Shown in pieces: positions 59,616 through 64,000 of a DNA stretch of 64,000 nt. Where the stretch lies: contig AP031351.1 of NCBI GenBank assembly GCA_037833965.1, positions 756,501 to 820,500 on the forward strand, written 5' to 3'. Below the pieces are notes generated by a model that was given only the letters and a program-made list of their open reading frames with translations, did no database searches and was not told where the DNA came from. The DNA comes from Marchantia polymorpha subsp. ruderalis. Its lineage: Eukaryota; Streptophyta; Marchantiopsida; Marchantiales; Marchantiaceae. The position numbers and the translations under genes are program-made. Positions within the stretch are counted from its first letter, which is position 1. Every line of letters begins with the position of its first letter.

Positions 59616-59841
59616 GCGCCTTGCGCCGTAGAGATCCTAACTGCGGAGCTCGCAGGGAGGGTGGTGCCTGTCCTTACTGCGGCACCCCAAATCCCAGATT
59701 CTACAAGATCCCTCGAGAATCCCCGCGATCTTCCGGATTCACTCTGTTTTGATGTACCGAAGGCTATTTACAATGCTGCCAGGGTACAGTTTTTTCAAAA
59801 ATGTTTTAATTTCCTCAAAATTTCCAAAAGTGGGGTACCAC
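58596..59841. other. Non-coding part of the LTR between the open frame and the polypurine tract
   Basis: About 1.2 kb of GC-rich sequence that is rich in the short palindromes. Open frames on both strands are GC-driven, change frame often and match no family. In element orientation this would be the beginning of U3, upstream of the long frame, and might hold its promoter. I see no obvious TATA box. Confidence 0.5.
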
Positions 59842-59842
59842 A

Positions 59843-59856
59843 TGCCCCCCTCCTCA
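59843..59856 (-). other. Polypurine tract (plus-strand DNA primer site)
   Basis: On the minus strand TGAGGAGGGGGGCA lies 23 bases after the pol stop and touches the TGTGGTACCCC that begins the 3' LTR. This is the standard position and form of the polypurine tract in plant Gypsy elements. Confidence 0.8.
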
Positions 59857-59879
59857 ATTGTGAGCGCCCACGCGAACAC

Positions 59880-62711
59880 TCACATGTGGTATTTCTTCAA
59901 CCGCCACCCGTTCACTCGGGTGCCTAACAAATCGCCGGCCAGGTCCGCGAGTTGGATGGATCCATTCGGGAAGACTTCGACAACCCTGTAAGGTCCCATC
60001 CATCTTAGGTGCAGTTTGCCTGGGAATCTGGCATGCCTGCTGTCGTAGAGCAATGCCAAATCACCCGCCTGCAGGAGTACCGGTTTGATCTTTTTATCGT
60101 ATCTCTCCTTTCGGCGGAGCTGGATTTTCCTGGTGCGATCTTCGGCGTCTCTTCTCCTCTCATCCAGCAGCGTGACTTCCTGTAACCTGTAGAGCTGACT
60201 CTCCTCTGCGCCCATCCTCTGCAAATCCAACGTTCGTTGGGTGGGTACTTCAAATTCGATCGGGAGGATCGGGTGTTGCCCATACACCAGAAAGTATGGT
60301 GTCTGTTTGGTCGTGATCTTCTCAGCTGTGCGGTACGCCCATAGAGCGGCTGCTAGCTTCGTATCCCAGTCGTGAGCGTGATTCACCGTGACCTTGAGTA
60401 GTATTTTACACAGCAGACCATTGGACTTCTCCGTTAGTCCATTTGCCTTGGGATTGTAGGGAGTAGTCTTCCGGTGCTTGATGTGGAAATACCGTGTCAG
60501 ATCTTCGATGATCTGATTCAGAAAATGCATGCCCCGGTCGCTGACTAGCTCTAAGGGACATCCGTAGCGTGTGATGATCGACTCAAACAAGAATGCTGCC
60601 ATTGTGGCAGCATCATCCCTTCTGGTGGCTCTGGCCTCTACCATTTTGGTGGCGTAGTCCGTTGCTACCAGAATGTAGCGCCTTCGTGTACTTCTAGTCA
60701 CTGGTTGTATCGGCCCTACAAAGTCAATACCCCACTTTTCGAAAGGTGCTAGAGGCATGATGGGAGTCAGGGGCCAGCGTGTTGTAGGCGTCGGTCTCCC
60801 CGTCCTCTGGCAACTGTCGCACTTGCGGATGTAATCCAGAACATCCTTAAACATGGTCGGCCACCAATATCCCGCATTTAGGATCTTTGTGACCGTGTTC
60901 CTGGTGGCATAGTGTCCACCCGCCTCCTCTGTATGCATCGCACTCACTATTCTTGGTACTTCTGATTCCTCCAGGCATCTGCATAAGCGCTCATCCGCCA
61001 TCTTCTTGAACAAAACCCCCTGCTGGAGTTGGTACGGGCCTGCCTTATGAATAAAGACAGTTCGCTGTTCCAAATCCATGCCTTCGGGGCACTGGAGGGT
61101 TAACAGATATCGATACAGGTCGGCATAGCGGGACTCATGTCCTGCAGACAACTGAAATAACTCTTCATCTGGAAAATCGTCCACCAATTCCTCCTCTGTC
61201 GGCTGGGTCCATACTCGGGACAAGTAATCCGCATTTTCGTGGTGCACCCCTTTCCTGGTCTGGACTGTGTAGGTGAACTCTTGTAGTAACAACACCCACC
61301 TGGCGATTCGACCGGATAGGTCGGCTTTCTTGACTAGGTGTTGCAATGCGTAGTGGTCCACATGGAACACAAACTCGTAGCAGATTAGGTAGTGACGGAA
61401 CTTTTTACAGGAGTACACCATCTCCAACGCTTCTCTCTCCGTCGTGGTGTACTTCCGCTCTGCTAGAGACAGCTGTCGGCTCGCGAAGTAAATCGGGTAG
61501 TCCTTTTTGTTGTCATCCTTTTGACTCAGTACTACACCGATGGCGAATGCCGAGGTGTCAACGTAAACATGGAATGGTCGATTCCAGTCTGGACTCCTTA
61601 GTACGGGAGCAGTCGTGAGTTTTGCTTTTAGAGCTTCAAATGCTGACTGCTGGTTCGCACCCCAAGCATAAGGCTCGTCCTTCTTCAACAACTTGGTCAG
61701 GTCCGCCGCCAGTATTGCATACATGTGTATAAATCTTCGGTAGTAGCCCACATGACCCAGGAATGCTCGCAGCTCCCTTAGATTCGTGGGTGGCTCAAGC
61801 TCGAGTATAACCTTGACCTTCTCGATGTCCACCGCAATGCCGTCTGCCGAGACCCGATGACCCAACAAGATCCCACTAGTCATGAAGAAAAAGCACTTCT
61901 CGGGATGCAGTGATAAACTGCTCTCTCTACATTTATCGAAGGTCTGCTTCAAGTGACTTAGGTGTTCAGATCGCTTCCCAAAGACACAGAAGTCATCTAT
62001 GAATATTTCCAGGAACTTCCTCAGTTGTTCCTGAAAGATATTGGTCATCATCCGTTGAAAGGTGGCAGGCGCGTTGCACAGACCGAAGGGCATCTTGTGG
62101 TATGCGTAAGTTCCCCAGTCGGTTGTGAACGTAGTTTTATCCTTGTCCTGTTCACGGATAGACACCTGATTGTAACCTGAGAACCCATCCAGGAAGCTGT
62201 AACATTCATGTCCTGCGACATGGTCTAGAATGGCATCCGTGAATGGTAACGGATGATGATCCTTGCGTGTTGCTGCATTCAACTTCCGGAAATCCTGACA
62301 CACTCGTATCTTACCTGTCAACTTCTTGGGTACGATAACAATCGGCGACACCCACTCGCTGCTGAGCACAAGGTAAATAATTCCAGCGCTCAAGTACTTA
62401 TCTATCTCCTCTTTCACTAGCAAGGAGTACTTTGGGTTGAGGCGATACTGGCGCTGTCGTATGGGTACTGAGTCGTCCAGTAAATCGATACGGTGTTCCC
62501 CATACCGTGCAGGTATCCCCTTCATGTCCTCGATCTTCCAGGCGAAGACGTCGACATAGTGGCTAAGGAACGCCTGTACTTTCCTTAGCTCGTCTCCTCT
62601 CACTGCGCTTGATACCTTCAAGCACTTGCCGGGACTGAGTTGTACTTCGTGACAGTCACTAGGGTCGACAATGCCCTCGGTGTGACTCGTCTCACTCCTT
62701 CCCAGTCCCAC
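59880..62711 (-). CDS. pol: pol polyprotein: reverse transcriptase, RNase H, integrase
   Basis: 943 codons in one open frame. Reverse transcriptase occupies about residues 85-270 (VSPIVIVPKK, MPFGLCNAPATFQR, catalytic FIDD at 237-240). RNase H follows at about 375-500 (VYVDTSAFAIGVVLSQ, TTTEREALEMVYSC, FHVDHYAL). Integrase follows with an HHCC zinc-binding region (GGHYATRNTVTKIL, CDSCQRTG), the DDE core (ATDYATKMVE, LVSDRGMHF, GLTEKSNGLL) and a C-terminal basic/beta domain near the end. The order RT-RNase H-integrase defines Ty3/Gypsy, and the sequence style is Athila/Tat. I see no chromodomain. The frame starts just after the protease frame ends and stops 37 bases before the 3' LTR. Looks whole. 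Confidence 0.93.
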   Translation of the reverse strand: MGLGRSETSHTEGIVDPSDCHEVQLSPGKCLKVSSAVRGDELRKVQAFLSHYVDVFAWKIEDMKGIPARYGEHRIDLLDDSVPIRQRQYRLNPKYSLLVKEEIDKYLSAGIIYLVLSSEWVSPIVIVPKKLTGKIRVCQDFRKLNAATRKDHHPLPFTDAILDHVAGHECYSFLDGFSGYNQVSIREQDKDKTTFTTDWGTYAYHKMPFGLCNAPATFQRMMTNIFQEQLRKFLEIFIDDFCVFGKRSEHLSHLKQTFDKCRESSLSLHPEKCFFFMTSGILLGHRVSADGIAVDIEKVKVILELEPPTNLRELRAFLGHVGYYRRFIHMYAILAADLTKLLKKDEPYAWGANQQSAFEALKAKLTTAPVLRSPDWNRPFHVYVDTSAFAIGVVLSQKDDNKKDYPIYFASRQLSLAERKYTTTEREALEMVYSCKKFRHYLICYEFVFHVDHYALQHLVKKADLSGRIARWVLLLQEFTYTVQTRKGVHHENADYLSRVWTQPTEEELVDDFPDEELFQLSAGHESRYADLYRYLLTLQCPEGMDLEQRTVFIHKAGPYQLQQGVLFKKMADERLCRCLEESEVPRIVSAMHTEEAGGHYATRNTVTKILNAGYWWPTMFKDVLDYIRKCDSCQRTGRPTPTTRWPLTPIMPLAPFEKWGIDFVGPIQPVTRSTRRRYILVATDYATKMVEARATRRDDAATMAAFLFESIITRYGCPLELVSDRGMHFLNQIIEDLTRYFHIKHRKTTPYNPKANGLTEKSNGLLCKILLKVTVNHAHDWDTKLAAALWAYRTAEKITTKQTPYFLVYGQHPILPIEFEVPTQRTLDLQRMGAEESQLYRLQEVTLLDERRRDAEDRTRKIQLRRKERYDKKIKPVLLQAGDLALLYDSRHARFPGKLHLRWMGPYRVVEVFPNGSIQLADLAGDLLGTRVNGWRLKKYHM

Positions 62712-62720
62712 AGTTAATTG

Positions 62721-63959
62721 CTATTCGTCTTCCGGCTGAATAGCTTCCGTCTCTTCTTCTTCTTCCACCGAACAGCAGGCGACGAATCCCACGAAGTAAT
62801 CGGATTCGGTACCACTGGAATCCGATCGCGCGGTCGACTCACTGTCCTCGCCCGATGTGTAACCTGCACTTGTCGATGGGGTCTCTCCTTCGTGCCTGAC
62901 CCTATTCCAGGGCACCGTAATGGTTTTGGTCGGTTCCGAAGGATGAGGAAACTTAAGGCGATGTCTTCGCCAATCACATCTGACTTGTGCGCCATATAGC
63001 CATGGTCGCCCGAGCAGAACGTCATAGCCCTGCTTCATCATCGGTTGAAGGATGATATACGTCAACCGAAAGTCCGCACCTCCGATGGTTGTCTTGACAT
63101 TGCGCAGCATACCTGCAGGCATTCTCCGCGTCTGATCCGCTAATCTCAACACCCGCTTCGAGGGTTCGTATTGACTGAACCCCAAGGCTCTCGCTGTATC
63201 CTCCGTCAATATGTTGACTCCTGATCCAGAGTCGATTGGCACTCTGCGTACACAACACCCTGCTATTTCCACATCGATCTCGGGTGGCCCTTGGTCTTCG
63301 CTCTCCACTTGATATACTTGAGAGGATGCGGATGCGCGCGGCTTCCGCGGATGCCGTAGCGAAAGCATCAACATTCTCCGATACGTCTTATTGTCCTCCA
63401 AGAGCTGCTTGAACGTGATGTTCACTTTTCGACTCCCGAGATCTTCAACCAAGTCATAGTGGGCGCGTTGGGTCGCCGGGGTCGGCGACGCTCTGCGAGG
63501 TTCCACGGTGGCTGCTATCTTCGCTCCCAGGGAGGATGTCAAGTCTGGCCGCGGTGGGTCCTTTTGAGTGCGGATCGCTTCCTTCAACAGGTTGGCTACC
63601 TTGTTGCGGATATCCGGAGCATAGTCCCGTTTCAGTAGGCGCACTGGCTCGTCCTCGACCGCTGTCTGGGGGCGCACTGCTGGTGCCTCTCGCGTAGCCG
63701 AAGACTTCCGAGCAGGTCGCAAGTCGGACTTGCTGGATGTCTTCTCCTTTCCTTTCCCCGTCCGGTCGGCGGTTCTCCGTTCGTGCTTGCGAGTGTCACG
63801 CTCTTGCTCCTTGGATTTCTTGGAGCTACGAGTTTCGACCCGTGCGCACATAACCTCTTCAGCCGGCCATTCTTCGTCTTCGCCATCCCCGTCTGAACCT
63901 ACTTCGACCTGGTTAACTTGCACGTCCTCCTTGGCAGGAGTGTTCACAAATCGTACCAC
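62721..63959 (-). CDS. gag-tail/aspartic protease frame of the inner Gypsy element
   Basis: 412 codons from an internal ATG; the frame may begin further upstream, outside the window. The N-terminal half is charged and low in complexity (Lys/Arg/Glu/Ser-rich). A conserved linker follows (KVNITFKQLLEDNKTYRRML), then the retropepsin-type protease with the DSGSGVNILTEDTARALG active-site motif and GYDVLLGRPWLYG flap-side motif, as in Athila/Tat elements. The tail is acidic and Ser-rich. The protease would mature the gag-pol products. The frame lies directly upstream of pol. No zinc knuckle is seen in the visible part. Confidence 0.85.
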   Translation of the reverse strand: MVRFVNTPAKEDVQVNQVEVGSDGDGEDEEWPAEEVMCARVETRSSKKSKEQERDTRKHERRTADRTGKGKEKTSSKSDLRPARKSSATREAPAVRPQTAVEDEPVRLLKRDYAPDIRNKVANLLKEAIRTQKDPPRPDLTSSLGAKIAATVEPRRASPTPATQRAHYDLVEDLGSRKVNITFKQLLEDNKTYRRMLMLSLRHPRKPRASASSQVYQVESEDQGPPEIDVEIAGCCVRRVPIDSGSGVNILTEDTARALGFSQYEPSKRVLRLADQTRRMPAGMLRNVKTTIGGADFRLTYIILQPMMKQGYDVLLGRPWLYGAQVRCDWRRHRLKFPHPSEPTKTITVPWNRVRHEGETPSTSAGYTSGEDSESTARSDSSGTESDYFVGFVACCSVEEEEETEAIQPEDE

Positions 63960-64000
63960 TGGCCGAGGGACTGGTGGCTGATCGCACTCTGGCGCAGTGT

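Larger units (their letters stand above)
54483..59842 (-). repeat. Probable 5.4-kb 3' LTR of the inner Gypsy element, containing an open frame
   Basis: The plus-strand left border is TGTAATAACCC, the first bases after the interrupted gag. The right border is ...GGTACCACA, directly followed by the complement of a polypurine tract. In element orientation the LTR therefore reads TGTGGTACCCC ... GGGTTATTACA, with imperfect inverted ends. It contains a TATA box (about 55455), about 0.97 kb downstream of it (R/U5), and 4.4 kb upstream of it (U3) with the 1033-codon frame. A less likely alternative is a roughly 1-kb LTR with the frame lying between pol and LTR, but I see no polypurine tract near 55490. 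Confidence 0.65.
54483..64000 (-). mobile_element. Ty3/Gypsy element of Athila/Tat type, inserted in the older Gypsy element
   Basis: Read on the minus strand from right to left, the visible parts are a gag-tail/protease frame, pol (reverse transcriptase, RNase H, integrase), a polypurine tract, and a very long 3' LTR ending at 54483. The 5-bp TCTTA just outside 54483 is the candidate target duplication; its mate and the 5' LTR lie beyond 64000. Reverse-transcriptase wording (SEWVSPIVIVPKK, DFRKLNAATRKDHHPLPF, MPFGLCNAPATFQRMM, FIDDFCVFG) fits the Athila/Tat branch. All visible frames are long and open, so the copy looks whole as far as seen and probably young. LTR-LTR divergence cannot be measured here. 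Confidence 0.88.

Overview
The window is nuclear DNA of a land plant. The evidence is four intron-rich host genes with GT-AG introns and plant-like proteins, a short CCCTAAA-type telomeric motif, and Ty3/Gypsy, hAT and LINE relics of plant type. The AT-rich gaps, GC-rich gene starts and protein flavour suggest a bryophyte, most likely a moss. That is an inference; no marker fixes the species.

Layout. 1-3012: sequence downstream of the first gene, nothing recognised. 3013-8376 (minus): translation release factor eRF3, 15 exons, 624 aa. 8377-9418: GC-rich head-to-head promoter region. 9419-14677 (plus): OST48, the 48 kDa subunit of the oligosaccharyltransferase, 13 exons, 437 aa. 14678-17902: AT-rich spacer with a 100-bp tandem duplication. 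17903-26699 (plus): a RELCH-like protein (LisH, coiled coil, HEAT), 20 exons, 1097 aa, containing what looks like a U12-type AT-AC intron. 26700-34508: spacer plus a GC-rich promoter/leader. 34509-41759 (plus): an inositol polyphosphate 5-phosphatase with a C2-like domain on each side of the catalytic domain, 20 exons, 672 aa. All four models were assembled by eye from splice signals, and every exon junction keeps the reading frame.

From about 44 kb onward the window is transposon-dominated. It holds a decayed hAT transposon (about 44.5-47.6 kb, minus) with tandem duplications inside it, a possible Ty1/copia LTR end (48.2-48.9 kb), a LINE 3' remnant (51.1-51.9 kb, minus), and the start of a plus-strand Ty3/Gypsy element (LTR 52871-53358, tRNA-Asp-like primer site, gag start). 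Inside that gag a second Ty3/Gypsy element of Athila/Tat type has inserted in the opposite direction (54483 to beyond 64000). The inserted element looks whole as far as it is visible.

The most unusual object is that inner element. Its polypurine tract lies directly after pol, so its 3' LTR appears to run 54483-59842, about 5.4 kb. That LTR would carry a 1033-codon open frame in U3, upstream of a good TATA box. The frame encodes a globular N-terminal domain, a long Pro/Ala/Arg-rich middle and a C-terminal coiled coil. The frame and the surrounding LTR are sprinkled with short GC-rich palindromes (CCTGTGCACAGG and CGCCGAAGGCG types).

The host genes are unrelated housekeeping or membrane-trafficking functions (translation termination, N-glycosylation, endosomal lipid traffic, phosphoinositide turnover). 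They do not form a pathway. The only likely regulatory link is the shared eRF3/OST48 promoter.
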